From positions 6,754-70,753 of the forward strand of contig NZ_JALNYS010000017.1 of assembly GCF_023229695.1 (NCBI RefSeq): a stretch of DNA of 64,000 bases, written 5' to 3'. Shown piece after piece: positions 33,417-42,704 of the stretch (positions are counted from its first letter, which is position 1; each line of letters opens with the position of its first letter). This DNA is from Sulfuricurvum sp. Lineage in GTDB: Bacteria; Campylobacterota; Campylobacteria; Campylobacterales; Sulfurimonadaceae. A model generated the notes under the pieces. That model saw only the letters and a list, made by a program, of their open reading frames with translations. It searched no databases and was not told where the DNA came from. The translations under genes and the position numbers were made by a program.

Positions 33417-36161
33417 GTGTTGGATATTTTCAAACAGCAAAAAAGTTTTTTGACGCGGGCTAAAGAGAAAAGTTCGTTTCGCTATGTCATTGATTTTGAT
33501 GAAAACGGTGCTTTCATCGAGGTCTGCGATAAAAATAACAAGCCGCTAAGCGGAGTTGACTATCGTGTTTATAACGGTTTGGACAGAGAGATACTGCAAC
33601 TGCTGGAAGAGCACAGAGAAAACGATTTTTTCACCATTAGCTGGGGTGAATCGGAGTCGAAAATGTATCTCTCCAAGCATCCGAAACTTTTAGAGTTATT
33701 TCATCTAAGTGATAACGTATACGCACAAAACGAAAAGATTTATTTTGACGACGGGATTGCAACGGTCGATTTAACCATCGATGAAAACGATAAGCTTTAT
33801 ATCGCCCCTTTTGTGGAAGGGGAGAGTGATTTTTCCTTTTTAACCTCAAGCTACGTCTTAGTCGGCAATCGGGTAAAACAGGTTCGTACGGTCGGAGAGA
33901 GCTATACGAAACTCAATAGCTTGCATACCGTTATCGACAAAGAGAAACTCGAAGAGTTCCTGACGATCGTATTCACCCATTTTGAGAACCTATCCATACA
34001 CTATAACGGGTACAGCGTAGAAGAGAAAGAGGAAAAAAAGCGGATCAAACCGGCCGTTATTTTCGAAAAAGTGAGTGCAGACAACGAACTTATCCTTCGG
34101 ACATCGGCCATGATCGGCGGGTTGACCCCTGAATTTTTTAATGACTTCACGGTCTCAAAAATTGTTTTGATCCATGAGTTTGACAAAAGCATTAACGTCT
34201 ACGAATGTGATTACAGTGATGTATTTGAGACCTATTCCGCCATTTATAAACAGCTGAGCGCCCTTAAGAAAACCGTTAAAGAGGCTGGTTTTAGTGAGGA
34301 TGAGGGCCTTTTTGTGATCGATCAGGCGTTAGCGGGCGAATTTATATTGCATCATTTACACACCATCATCGGTACGTGCGAAATGTATGGCAGTGATAAG
34401 CTTAAAAGCTATAAATATAACGCAAGCAAGCCGACCCTTAACGTGACGTTTAAAAACAGAGTCGATTTGTTGGGCATCGATGAGGTGCGTGTGACGATCG
34501 AAGAGGAAGAGTTCAATCTCTTCGATATGATTAATCTCTATAAAAAACACTCCTATATTCCCCTAAGCAATGGTGAAAAATCGATTATCGATAAATCCTA
34601 CATGGCTAAGCTGGAGAGGATTTTTAAAAAAGAGGGGAAAAACGTCAAGATATCGTTTTTCGATTTACCGGAAATCGAAGAGCTGATCGCCCAAAAAGAG
34701 CAAAAAGTATTTCACCAATCCAAAGCGTTCTATCAAGGTTTCGAATCGCTGAAATCTTCTAAAACAAGTTTGCCTAAACTCAATAATGCTACCCTGCGCG
34801 ATTATCAAAAATACGGAATGCAATGGCTCAAATATCTGTATGACAATCAGTTTGGAGGGTGTCTGGCCGATGATATGGGGCTTGGCAAAACACTTCAGGC
34901 GATTGGGTTGCTTTCGATGATTTATCCAAAAGCCGCACGGGCCTCTTTGATCGTCATGCCCAAGAGTTTGATTACCAATTGGCAAAACGAGCTGATTAAA
35001 TTCAATCCAAACCTTAGCTTTTATCTCTATTACGGAACGACGCGCGACATTGCGCAGTTTGATAACCATCACATTATCCTCTCAACCTACGCCATTGTCC
35101 GTAACGATATCGATCAGATCAAGGAGTATGCGTTTGATACCATTATCCTTGACGAATCTCAAAACATCAAAAATATTGAATCGCAAGCCTCTAAAGCGAT
35201 GATGCTGCTCAATGCAAAACATAAATTTGCCCTCAGCGGTACCCCGATTGAAAACTCCCTTTTTGAGCTCTATTCACTTTTTCGATTTATCAACAACGGG
35301 ATGTTCTCCTCGATCAACCATTTTAAAAATGATTTTGCTGCCCCTATACAAGGGCAAGAGGATGAAGAGATTGCACAAATACTCAAAACTAAAATCACCC
35401 CATTTATCTTAAGACGTCTCAAAAAAGATGTCCTCAAAGAGCTCCCGGCCAAGCAAGAACAGGTTATTTACGTCGATATGGAGGATAAGCATAAAGCCTT
35501 TTACGATCAAAAGCGCTCCTATTATAAAAAAGTTTTAGAGCAACAAGTTGCTTCAAGCGGGATTGAAAATTCCAAATTCGCTATCTTCCAAGCCTTTAAC
35601 GATCTTCGTCAAATCGCTTCGGTTCCGGAGCTCAAAAGCGACACCCCTATCCCCTCCTCTAAAATTGATTCGATGTTTGAACTTCTCGAAGACATTGTCG
35701 CCAACCGGCACAAAGTCCTTATTTTTGCCAACTATTTAGGGGCACTCGACGCCATCGCCGCAAAAGCCGACTCGATGGGGTATGAGTATCTGACAATGAC
35801 CGGAAGTACAAAAGATCGTCAAGCGCTTGTGGATCGGTTTCAAAACGACAAAAAAATCTCCCTTTTCCTGATGACGCTTAAAGTGGGAGGGGTTGGGCTC
35901 AATCTGACCGAAGCCGATTATGTCTTTATTTTTGATCCATGGTGGAACAAAGCGGCGGAAAATCAGGCGATTGACCGAGCGCATCGGATGGGGCAGAAGA
36001 ATACGGTTTTTAGTTACAAGATGATCACCAAAGGGACGATCGAGGAGAAGATTCTGGAACTTCAAGGGCAGAAGCAGGATTTGAGTGATCGTATTATCAG
36101 CGGCGATGAGAGCGGGCTCAAGCAGATTACCGCGCAAGAGTTAGAATTTTTATTGGGGTAA
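33417..36161 (+). CDS. SNF2/Rad54-family DNA-dependent ATPase
   Basis: A 914-residue protein with GTG start. The N-terminal 450 residues are of unknown fold. The SNF2 motor follows: DDMGLGKTLQAIGLL (Walker A, about residue 483), TIILDESQN (motif II, DESQ), FALSGTPIENSLFELYSLF (III), and in the helicase C half VGLNLTEADYVFIFDPWWNKAAENQAIDRAHRMGQ (V-VI). Such ATPases translocate along double-stranded DNA to remodel protein-DNA complexes; bacterial members act in transcription recycling, repair or phage defence. The 597-residue unknown gene follows after 3 nt and is presumably its partner. Confidence 0.9.
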   Translation: MLDIFKQQKSFLTRAKEKSSFRYVIDFDENGAFIEVCDKNNKPLSGVDYRVYNGLDREILQLLEEHRENDFFTISWGESESKMYLSKHPKLLELFHLSDNVYAQNEKIYFDDGIATVDLTIDENDKLYIAPFVEGESDFSFLTSSYVLVGNRVKQVRTVGESYTKLNSLHTVIDKEKLEEFLTIVFTHFENLSIHYNGYSVEEKEEKKRIKPAVIFEKVSADNELILRTSAMIGGLTPEFFNDFTVSKIVLIHEFDKSINVYECDYSDVFETYSAIYKQLSALKKTVKEAGFSEDEGLFVIDQALAGEFILHHLHTIIGTCEMYGSDKLKSYKYNASKPTLNVTFKNRVDLLGIDEVRVTIEEEEFNLFDMINLYKKHSYIPLSNGEKSIIDKSYMAKLERIFKKEGKNVKISFFDLPEIEELIAQKEQKVFHQSKAFYQGFESLKSSKTSLPKLNNATLRDYQKYGMQWLKYLYDNQFGGCLADDMGLGKTLQAIGLLSMIYPKAARASLIVMPKSLITNWQNELIKFNPNLSFYLYYGTTRDIAQFDNHHIILSTYAIVRNDIDQIKEYAFDTIILDESQNIKNIESQASKAMMLLNAKHKFALSGTPIENSLFELYSLFRFINNGMFSSINHFKNDFAAPIQGQEDEEIAQILKTKITPFILRRLKKDVLKELPAKQEQVIYVDMEDKHKAFYDQKRSYYKKVLEQQVASSGIENSKFAIFQAFNDLRQIASVPELKSDTPIPSSKIDSMFELLEDIVANRHKVLIFANYLGALDAIAAKADSMGYEYLTMTGSTKDRQALVDRFQNDKKISLFLMTLKVGGVGLNLTEADYVFIFDPWWNKAAENQAIDRAHRMGQKNTVFSYKMITKGTIEEKILELQGQKQDLSDRIISGDESGLKQITAQELEFLLG

Positions 36162-36164
36162 TGG

Positions 36165-37958
36165 ATGGAATTTATAGAGTACGACGCCAAACGCGTATCG
36201 ACCCTTCTACGGAATCTTTATGGAGAAAGCCTTCAAAACTTTTTTAATTTCATTCTCGAACTATTGGAATTTGAGGAGAGGTTTTCACTGCCGGATACCC
36301 TTGTATCTTCCCAAGCATCACCTAATCTTCAGATGAAGTTTATGGAAAAAAAACTAAATGACAACGCTTTTAGAAAAAAAATTGTATCGATACTCTCTTC
36401 TACTTCGGAAACGGTAGAACTTTATCGGAATCTTGTGTGGGAGTACGAAGCATTAAGCGCCGCGAAACTTCCTCAATCGCTCCTAAAACCCCAAGTTCCG
36501 GACAAAAGTTACGGCACCCATAAGGTTCAGCTCCCCAGCCCTTTTTCTTTGATTACCCATTCGACGCAATTTGGCTACACCGGTGCGGTATCTCATCTGA
36601 TGATTGACGATACCCTAGCCGAACTGCTCAAATATTTTCTCCCTCTTCCGGATCATTATGTTTTGATCCCTGCTCAGGAGATAGCAAAGACAGAGTACAC
36701 CTACAGCAATGAAAGCGGCATTTTAGGGTTTATGAGCGTTTTTGACGAGATGATTCAGCACCGCCTTGTCGATGTGAGCGATACCAATGAAAAGCCTTCC
36801 GCTAAAACGCTCAACGTTTTACGACAATCCGGCGGTATCGATGAATTTTTTACCGAAAAAGGGATGGACCTCTACGCTAACGATATGCTCACACGCAGCT
36901 TTTACCACTTTATCTATATCCAAAAAGGGTTTAAAAACAGAGAGCTGGAATCATTGAAAACATTTGTGAATCTTCAATTGAATAACCGCATCTCATTCTT
37001 TATCTCCCGTATTTTTACCTCCCACCTCAAAAAGGTCCGTTTTAGCTACCATGATACCTCAGAACGGAGCCTTTTTCTTCTTGTCAAAGAGTTGATTGAG
37101 CAAATGCCGAAAGAGGGTTGGGTAAGTTTCGAAAACATCGATAGCTTTTGCACCTACCGAAAAGTTGAATTTCATCTTGAATCGAGTTATAAAACCGACT
37201 CCTATACCTTGGAGTGTGATCCCGTTGATTTGTTTGGATTTGGGGATAAAACGATGGTTGACTGTGAAGATTTTTATGATGAACTTTTTTTTCAACCGGT
37301 ACTCAAAGCGATGTTTTTCTATCTGGGGGCATTAGGGCTGTTGGAGCTAAAATACGATGATCCCCTCTCTGCTTGCGCGATACAGGCAAAAGGGAAAAGG
37401 TACATCTCCGCATGGGATGGCTTGAAGTATATCCGATTGAGCGATCTCGGACGATACGTCTTTGGATTCGCACAAATCTACACCCCTATCGTGGTAAAAA
37501 AAGAGATCAAGGAACTCAAACTGGATGAGTATAAACCGATCATTACTCTCCATCCCGACGACAGTGTCACGATTGCCAAGCTCGACGCTTACGCCGAAAA
37601 GATAGATGATACACGATACGCCCTAAGCTACAGCAAAATTTTCAAAGAGTGTAGCACGTACAAATCGCTTGAGATCAAAATTGATACCTTTTACAATCAG
37701 ATAGCCTCCAATCCGCCGAAGGTGTTTCAAGATTTTTTTGATGAAATTAAAAAAAGAGCCTGTTTGCTCAAAAAAGAACCCAAACAGATCGTCATCCATT
37801 TAGAAAACAACCATGAACTTTTAGCGCTCTTCATGAATCATAAAAAGCTCCAAGAGTATTGTATTAAAGGACAAGGGTATCGGATATTGGTTGAAAAAGA
37901 GAATCTCCCGAAGGTGAAAAAGATAGTGCAGGAGAATGGTTTTTTTATTGATTTTTAG
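36165..37958 (+). CDS. unknown protein coupled to SNF2 ATPase
   Basis: A 597-residue cytoplasmic protein, no signal or membrane helices. No known family spans it. The C-terminal 140 residues (YKPIITLHPDDSVTIAKLDAY ... YALSYSKIFKECSTYKSLEIKIDTFYNQIASNPPKVFQDFFDEI ... YRILVEKENLPKVKKIV) resemble the Helicase_C_3/XPB N-terminal DNA-damage-recognition-like domain; earlier parts read like winged-helix segments (IRLSDLGRYVFG). Three nucleotides after the SNF2 stop, so co-translated. It may direct the ATPase to DNA. Repeats lie on both sides of the pair. Confidence 0.75.
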   Translation: MEFIEYDAKRVSTLLRNLYGESLQNFFNFILELLEFEERFSLPDTLVSSQASPNLQMKFMEKKLNDNAFRKKIVSILSSTSETVELYRNLVWEYEALSAAKLPQSLLKPQVPDKSYGTHKVQLPSPFSLITHSTQFGYTGAVSHLMIDDTLAELLKYFLPLPDHYVLIPAQEIAKTEYTYSNESGILGFMSVFDEMIQHRLVDVSDTNEKPSAKTLNVLRQSGGIDEFFTEKGMDLYANDMLTRSFYHFIYIQKGFKNRELESLKTFVNLQLNNRISFFISRIFTSHLKKVRFSYHDTSERSLFLLVKELIEQMPKEGWVSFENIDSFCTYRKVEFHLESSYKTDSYTLECDPVDLFGFGDKTMVDCEDFYDELFFQPVLKAMFFYLGALGLLELKYDDPLSACAIQAKGKRYISAWDGLKYIRLSDLGRYVFGFAQIYTPIVVKKEIKELKLDEYKPIITLHPDDSVTIAKLDAYAEKIDDTRYALSYSKIFKECSTYKSLEIKIDTFYNQIASNPPKVFQDFFDEIKKRACLLKKEPKQIVIHLENNHELLALFMNHKKLQEYCIKGQGYRILVEKENLPKVKKIVQENGFFIDF

Positions 37959-37961
37959 GAT

Positions 37962-38135
37962 TTGACCTTACGCACCTTCTCTTAATAGGTGCGAAAAGGG
38001 TAGTAATCTCCCGCATTTGAGAGATGCGGGAAGCTTCAGGGGGTTGTAGGGACTTTAGTCCCTGCCACTTTACGGGCTTTGCCCGGAAAGTGCGTAACAT
38101 CAGGTAGTAATCTCCCGCATTTGAGAGATGCGGAT
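37962..38135 (+). repeat. hairpin repeat copy B plus partial second unit
   Basis: TTGACCTTACGCACC at 37962, hairpins CCCGCATT/GATGCGGG, AGGGACTTTAGTCCCT and CACTTTACGGGC/GCCCGGAAAGTG, and the end GTGCGTAACATCAG at 38103. A second unit starts immediately but breaks off after its first hairpin (38104-38135). Lies between two convergent genes, so it may also help terminate transcription. Confidence 0.8.
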
Positions 38136-38142
38136 GGCTTCT

Positions 38143-39144
38143 CTACCCCTTCCACCATTTGTCGATCTTTAGCCGTTTTTTGAACCCTTGCTTCGAAGAG
38201 GAGTGGAGGGTGAGGGGGCCGTATTTGAAGTTCATCACCCCGTCTTGAGGACAAAACTCGATACAGCGTCCGCAGAGGGTGCAGTCGCTGTGGGTGATGT
38301 CGTGATTGGCCGCTACCTCCTGGATTTCATAAATGTCCATCGGGCACGCTTTGACGCAGTGTCCGCAGCCATCGCAATGGGAGGAGCCGTTTTTGACGAG
38401 GCGCAAAAGCCCGATTTTTTTAAAGAGGGTCTGCATCGGGAGGATCGGGCAGATACGGCAGAAGGGCTGGCGGACAAAGAGGGCGAGGGCCACCATGAGG
38501 CCAAAGAGGAGATCGGCGATCAACGAGAGGGCGAAGTACCCCCACCCCGCCTCGGAAACATAGACCTGTGCCATGTCGCCGGTGGCGAGTGTCGTCATGA
38601 TACGGCTGGGGCAGATCGCGCAAAACGGAGCTCCCCATTCATGCCCTAGCAGTCCGATCCCGGTCAGAATCGGAAAAATAAGGACCAAAAAGAGAAAGAT
38701 AAACCATTTGATCGGACGGATTTTCAGTACCGTCTCCCGCCCCAGTGCGGTGATTTGGGTCAGCCCCAGTTTGGTACCGATCATCGTGATGACCTCTTGG
38801 AAGAATCCGAGCGGGCAGAGCCATCCGCAAAATGCTTTATTTAGGACAAGGATCAGCGCGGCAACCGTTCCGATCGTAATGAGGGTGGGGAGAAGGGCCT
38901 CCATCAGTTTGGCGTTTTGGGTAAAGAGCCCCGATACCCGGTGATCCATCTGATGCTGCAACGGGATCAGGGTACAAAAATCTCCCCCCTTCATATCGTA
39001 GGCGCACGAGAGTGCGGGGAGGTTCTGGGTGAGTTTGTCCCCGGTATAAAAGGTGGTGAATATCGTCGCACCGTAGACGAAAAAGACAAATGCTGTGAGT
39101 TGAATCACCCGTCGCAGGGCGCTCATCGTTAATAGTTTATCCAC
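38143..39144 (-). CDS. membrane polyferredoxin (NapH/NosR-C-like) 2
   Basis: A 333-residue protein with GTG start at 39144 after AAAGGGG. Several membrane helices hold the motifs CPLGFFQEVI, CAICPSRIM and CRICPILPMQ, followed by ferredoxin sites CDGCGHCVKAC and CTLCGRCIEFC. It is a paralogue of the protein at 27326-28336, in the same order after a receptor and a DUF4198-like gene, but no double-cubane genes follow. The start overlaps the preceding gene by 8 nt. Confidence 0.82.
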   Translation of the reverse strand: MDKLLTMSALRRVIQLTAFVFFVYGATIFTTFYTGDKLTQNLPALSCAYDMKGGDFCTLIPLQHQMDHRVSGLFTQNAKLMEALLPTLITIGTVAALILVLNKAFCGWLCPLGFFQEVITMIGTKLGLTQITALGRETVLKIRPIKWFIFLFLVLIFPILTGIGLLGHEWGAPFCAICPSRIMTTLATGDMAQVYVSEAGWGYFALSLIADLLFGLMVALALFVRQPFCRICPILPMQTLFKKIGLLRLVKNGSSHCDGCGHCVKACPMDIYEIQEVAANHDITHSDCTLCGRCIEFCPQDGVMNFKYGPLTLHSSSKQGFKKRLKIDKWWKG

Positions 39145-39949
39145 GTTTTACCCCTTTGGATGTGGTTCGTCGGTAGATCAGCAACCCCCCGATAAAGCCG
39201 AAGAAAATAGCAATAGCCCCCATCTGTTGGGATTGCCAATAATCGTTGGGATTGGCGTAGTAGGGCATCGATAAGGTACTTTGGTAGTGGAGGCCGCTAT
39301 CTTTTAACGTGGCGGTGAGCAAAAATTCCGAGGGTTTGTTTTCGCTGCGCCCCGGCTTGACATTTTTAAAATCGTTGGGGAGGGTAATCGCGAAGACCCC
39401 TTTTTCATCGGAAGTATAGGTTTGAGAGGTTTTATTGTTCGTCTCCAGTATAAGGGGGGTATGGGGTAACGGCTCTCCCTGAAAGGTGAGCAGGAAACGG
39501 TACTCTTTGGATCCGGTATATCGGTCGTGCTCCCGGTGCAGAGGGGCCGGTACGATCTCCAGTACGGCTTTTGGAAGGGAGGTGAGTTTCGTAGGAGATA
39601 TTTTGACCGGACGGCCGTGCAAGGAGAGATAGCGTATGGCGCTGTTCACTCCGGTACCTGTGCGCTGATTGACCACCAAGGCGGCGTATCCCCCCATCTG
39701 CGTTTTGGGAAGGGTTACGATCGCGTGGCTGATGTTCAGCTCTTCGGTCGAAAGATCGGGCAAAATCAGTCGGGCTACCCCCTCCTTTTCTCCGTTCATG
39801 AGACTAAACATCGTTTTTTCGCTACCGCCGTGGCCGCCGTGTTTGGATGCGGCACGGTTGCCGGTATCGCAGTGATGGGGTGCCCAATGGAGGGGTTGTC
39901 CCCCGTAGAGCGAGAGGGTAAGGAGAAGGGGGGTGAGTATTTTTTTCAT
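39137..39949 (-). CDS. DUF4198-like periplasmic protein with C-terminal membrane anchor 2
   Basis: A 270-residue protein with signal peptide (MKKILTPLLLTLSLYGG), a histidine/cysteine-rich stretch (LHWAPHHCD ... SKHGGHGG) suitable for metal binding, a beta-rich core (YRFLLTFQGEPLPHTPLILET) and a C-terminal helix (MGAIAIFFGFIGGLLIYRR). Layout and core pattern match 26368-27336. It sits between receptor 2 and polyferredoxin 2 in one operon. A role in metal handling is inferred from the His/Cys stretch and context. Confidence 0.65.
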   Translation of the reverse strand: MKKILTPLLLTLSLYGGQPLHWAPHHCDTGNRAASKHGGHGGSEKTMFSLMNGEKEGVARLILPDLSTEELNISHAIVTLPKTQMGGYAALVVNQRTGTGVNSAIRYLSLHGRPVKISPTKLTSLPKAVLEIVPAPLHREHDRYTGSKEYRFLLTFQGEPLPHTPLILETNNKTSQTYTSDEKGVFAITLPNDFKNVKPGRSENKPSEFLLTATLKDSGLHYQSTLSMPYYANPNDYWQSQQMGAIAIFFGFIGGLLIYRRTTSKGVKRG

Positions 39950-39958
39950 CCTCTCCCC

Positions 39959-42121
39959 CTAGAATTTGACGGACAAGCCTGCCGTATAGACACGGCCGGG
40001 ATTGACGGTCAGGGAGAGGTCTTCTTGATTGAACACTTTGTTGTAATCGCGGTCGTTGCTGGCGCGCGCGGTGTTGAAATAAAATTTATTCAAAAGGTTA
40101 TCGATTCGGGCAAACATTTCGACCGAGTAGCCCCCCCATTTTTCCGAATGGCGGGCGAGGAGATTGATTACTTCGTATCCGGGCATCGGCAACCGGTTCA
40201 GTTCATCGGCGTAATAGCCTGATTTCGCCGTCAGTTCCGCCGAGAGGAGGGTGGAGGGGGTGACGTTGTAGTTCCCGGTGAGGTTGAGGACGTGGGGTGA
40301 GGAACGCGGGACGGAGTTGCCGGTCAGGTTGTAATGGACCTGAGTATAGGTGGGGAGATAGGGGCTTCCCAGACCGAGATAAAAGTTGTCGTATTGGGTG
40401 AAGGAGGCATCCAGATAGGTATAGGCCATATCAAACGAGAAGGTTTTGCGAGAATCGCTTTTGAGGGAGAGTTCCACCCCCTTGCTCCGCATTCCGCCGA
40501 TGTTTTCGTAGCGCTGCGGATTGGTTGTCGTCGCGGCGGTGTACTGGCCGATGGAGGACATGATGTAGTCTTTGCGCTCCAGCCAAAAGAGGGTCGCCTC
40601 GTAGCTGAGGGTGTTGTCGAGTGCCGGAACGGATCCCCGGATTCCCAGATCGTAGTTGAGTGAGTATTCGGGTTTAAGATCGGGGTTGTTTTGTGTTTTG
40701 GTATCCAGCGAAATCGTCCCGTTGAAGAGCTGATCGATCGACGGGGCCCGGAATCCGGTAGAGCGGCTAAGAAACAGGGTGGCCGCATCGTTGAGTGTAT
40801 GGGTGAGCCCTACGCGATGGGAGTAGACGTTAAAATCTTTTTGGAGGGCAAGGGTGCTGAGATTGTCGTTATAGTCGAGGCGGATGGTGTCGTAGCGTCC
40901 GTTGAGGGTCAGGGTTGTTGCACTGCCGAGGGGGAGTTTCACCTCCAGATAGGGGGCATACACCTTTTCGAATGTTTTGTTGTCTCCGGTGACGGTTCCG
41001 GCTGAATAGGTCGGAGGGGTCGGGCGTGTCCGGAAATCGACGAGGTAGGAGAGTTTATTCTCATAGACATTGTTCCGGGCTTCCGCACCGAGGAGATAGG
41101 CGACCTTTTCCCCTTCGCTGCGGTATTCGCCCTTAAGCCCCCGTTGTACCTGATGGTAGTCATTGAGGGTCGTATAGGCGTTGGTATCGGTTACGGCCGC
41201 TCCGGAGCCGTCGTATTTTTGGGGAGAGCTGACGAATTTGGTATCGTCACCGTACTGGTAGAGATTGACGAGAAGATTGGAGCCGCTGCCGAAATCCTTG
41301 CTGTAGGTGAGGAAAAGTTTGAGGAGATCGACGTCGTATTTGCGCGCGTAATCACGCCCCGCGACGCTTTTGGGGTCATTCAGCGCCTGTGTCATCCCCT
41401 CGACGGTTCCGTGGGAGTCTTTTTCACGGTGGGAAGCCTCCGCACCGAAGGTGATATCGCTGGTGTCATCGATGTAGTACTGGAGTTTGCCGTTGGCGTA
41501 TCGGGTGAGGTATTGTGAATCCTGCCAGTATCCGTCGCTTTTGCGTTCGCTGACCTGAATGCGGCCGTTGAGCTTATCGTTGGAAAAGGAGGTTTCCCCG
41601 AGGAGTTTTTGATATCCGAAACTGCCGAATTCGGTGGCGACATTGGAGTAATTCGCGGAGCCTTTTTTGGTCGTGATGATGACGGCGCCGGCGAGGGCAT
41701 CGTCACCGAAGAGATACGATGCTCCCCCTTTGATCACTTTGATCGAGGCGATGTTGTCGAGGTCGATATTGACCCGTCCGGTCCGCTCAAACACGGGGAC
41801 TCCGTCGATGACGACGGCAACGCCCGGTTTCTCCCCCATATAGCGCTGGTTTTCAACCCCTCGGATATGGATTTTGATGCTGTCTCCCGATTGGAGCTCA
41901 GTGGTCATTCCCGGGATACTTTGGAGAATCTGCTGGAGGTTTTCGATGTGGGCGGCATCCACTTTTTTGCCGTCGACCGTCGACGTCGAAGAGCTCTCGG
42001 TTTTGGAAGGGTGGAAACGGTCATCGATCGTTGTCGAATCGATACCGATGATGCCGAGGTTTTCGGTCGCGGCGCAGGTGGTTGCCAATAAGGCGGCGAG
42101 GAGAAGAGAGCGGTGTGTCAT
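39959..42121 (-). CDS. TonB-dependent receptor 2
   Basis: A 720-residue outer-membrane receptor with signal peptide (MTHRSLLLAALLATTCAA), a plug (IENLQQILQSIPGMTTEL, IHIRGVENQRYMGEKPGVAVVIDGVPV, DDALAGAVIITTKKG) and a long barrel ending AGLSVKF. AAGGAA precedes the ATG. It heads the operon with the DUF4198-like and polyferredoxin genes, and is driven by the same promoter element as receptor 1. Ligand unknown. Confidence 0.9.
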   Translation of the reverse strand: MTHRSLLLAALLATTCAATENLGIIGIDSTTIDDRFHPSKTESSSTSTVDGKKVDAAHIENLQQILQSIPGMTTELQSGDSIKIHIRGVENQRYMGEKPGVAVVIDGVPVFERTGRVNIDLDNIASIKVIKGGASYLFGDDALAGAVIITTKKGSANYSNVATEFGSFGYQKLLGETSFSNDKLNGRIQVSERKSDGYWQDSQYLTRYANGKLQYYIDDTSDITFGAEASHREKDSHGTVEGMTQALNDPKSVAGRDYARKYDVDLLKLFLTYSKDFGSGSNLLVNLYQYGDDTKFVSSPQKYDGSGAAVTDTNAYTTLNDYHQVQRGLKGEYRSEGEKVAYLLGAEARNNVYENKLSYLVDFRTRPTPPTYSAGTVTGDNKTFEKVYAPYLEVKLPLGSATTLTLNGRYDTIRLDYNDNLSTLALQKDFNVYSHRVGLTHTLNDAATLFLSRSTGFRAPSIDQLFNGTISLDTKTQNNPDLKPEYSLNYDLGIRGSVPALDNTLSYEATLFWLERKDYIMSSIGQYTAATTTNPQRYENIGGMRSKGVELSLKSDSRKTFSFDMAYTYLDASFTQYDNFYLGLGSPYLPTYTQVHYNLTGNSVPRSSPHVLNLTGNYNVTPSTLLSAELTAKSGYYADELNRLPMPGYEVINLLARHSEKWGGYSVEMFARIDNLLNKFYFNTARASNDRDYNKVFNQEDLSLTVNPGRVYTAGLSVKF

Positions 42122-42156
42122 CGTAATTCCTTAGAGTACAGAGAATAAAGGGTGCG

Positions 42157-42188
42157 ATTATGAAGAAAGAGTGTTACATTTCTGTTAA
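42157..42188 (-). promoter_or_regulatory. receptor 2 promoter with shared regulatory element
   Basis: On the minus strand TTAACAGAAATGTAAC (42188-42173) is followed after exactly 10 nt by CATAAT (42162-42157), about 36 nt before the receptor ATG. The element and spacing match those at 24.3 and 45.7 kb; the match to the receptor 1 promoter extends through ACTC..T between element and -10. Confidence 0.7.
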
Positions 42189-42236
42189 GTAGCTTAATAT
42201 GAATAATATATATTATTTTTTATTTTAAAATAAGAT

Positions 42237-42450
42237 CTGATCTTACGCACCTTGTCTAAACACGTGCGAAAAGGTTGGTAATCTCCCGTATCCGAAAGAT
42301 ACGGGAAGCTTTAGGGGGGTGCAGGGGTGAAAAGCGTCAAAAAAGCCAACTGCTTGGCTTTTTTAGTTTTGGAACCCGGCCGATGCACGCAGTGCCGGCT
42401 GGGCCGTCCCTGCCACTTTACGGGCTTTGCCCGGAAAGTGCGTAACATCA
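42237..42450 (+). repeat. hairpin repeat copy C carrying an internal terminator-like insert
   Basis: CTGATCTTACGCACC at 42237, the CCCGTATC/GATACGGG hairpin and the GGGGGGTGCAGGGG segment are followed by an 80-bp insertion with an unrelated terminator hairpin and a GC-rich hairpin; the element then resumes with CCCTGCCACTTTACGGGC and ends GTGCGTAACATCA at 42450. It lies between receptor 2 and the cytochrome operon. Both operons run on the minus strand. Confidence 0.75.
42339..42364 (-). terminator. bidirectional intrinsic terminator
   Basis: AAAAAAGCCAA-CTGC-TTGGCTTTTTT is a perfect stem with a T run on either strand. On the minus strand it follows the cytochrome operon (end at 42705) and precedes the receptor 2 promoter, so it should insulate the two. 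Confidence 0.8.
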
Positions 42451-42533
42451 CATAAGATTTTGCCTCCCCTCTCGTGTGAGGGAGAGCGACACTATTGGCA
42501 GGAGAACCGAAAATGGGTTGACCCTTTTTAAAT

Positions 42534-42636
42534 ATGGATCCCCGGGACAAGCCCGAGGATGACGCGTTGGGTGTTGTACCGTCTATCTTTAACGGTACAT
42601 ACGCATTTTGTCATCCCGTACTTGATACGGGATCCA
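42534..42636. repeat. REP-like palindromic repeat (second family), copy 3
   Basis: GGATCCCCGGGACAAGCCCGAGGATGAC is followed by GTACCG..CGGTAC and GTCATCCCGTACTTGATACGGGATCC. It has the same first hairpin as copies at 8258 and 21226, with a variant partner hairpin. Downstream of the cytochrome operon. Confidence 0.6.
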
Positions 42637-42704
42637 TCTCTTGCATTGGGTTTTGTGTCGTAGCACAAAATGACGAGAGTATACCTAGTTCATAAAGTTT
42701 GGTA

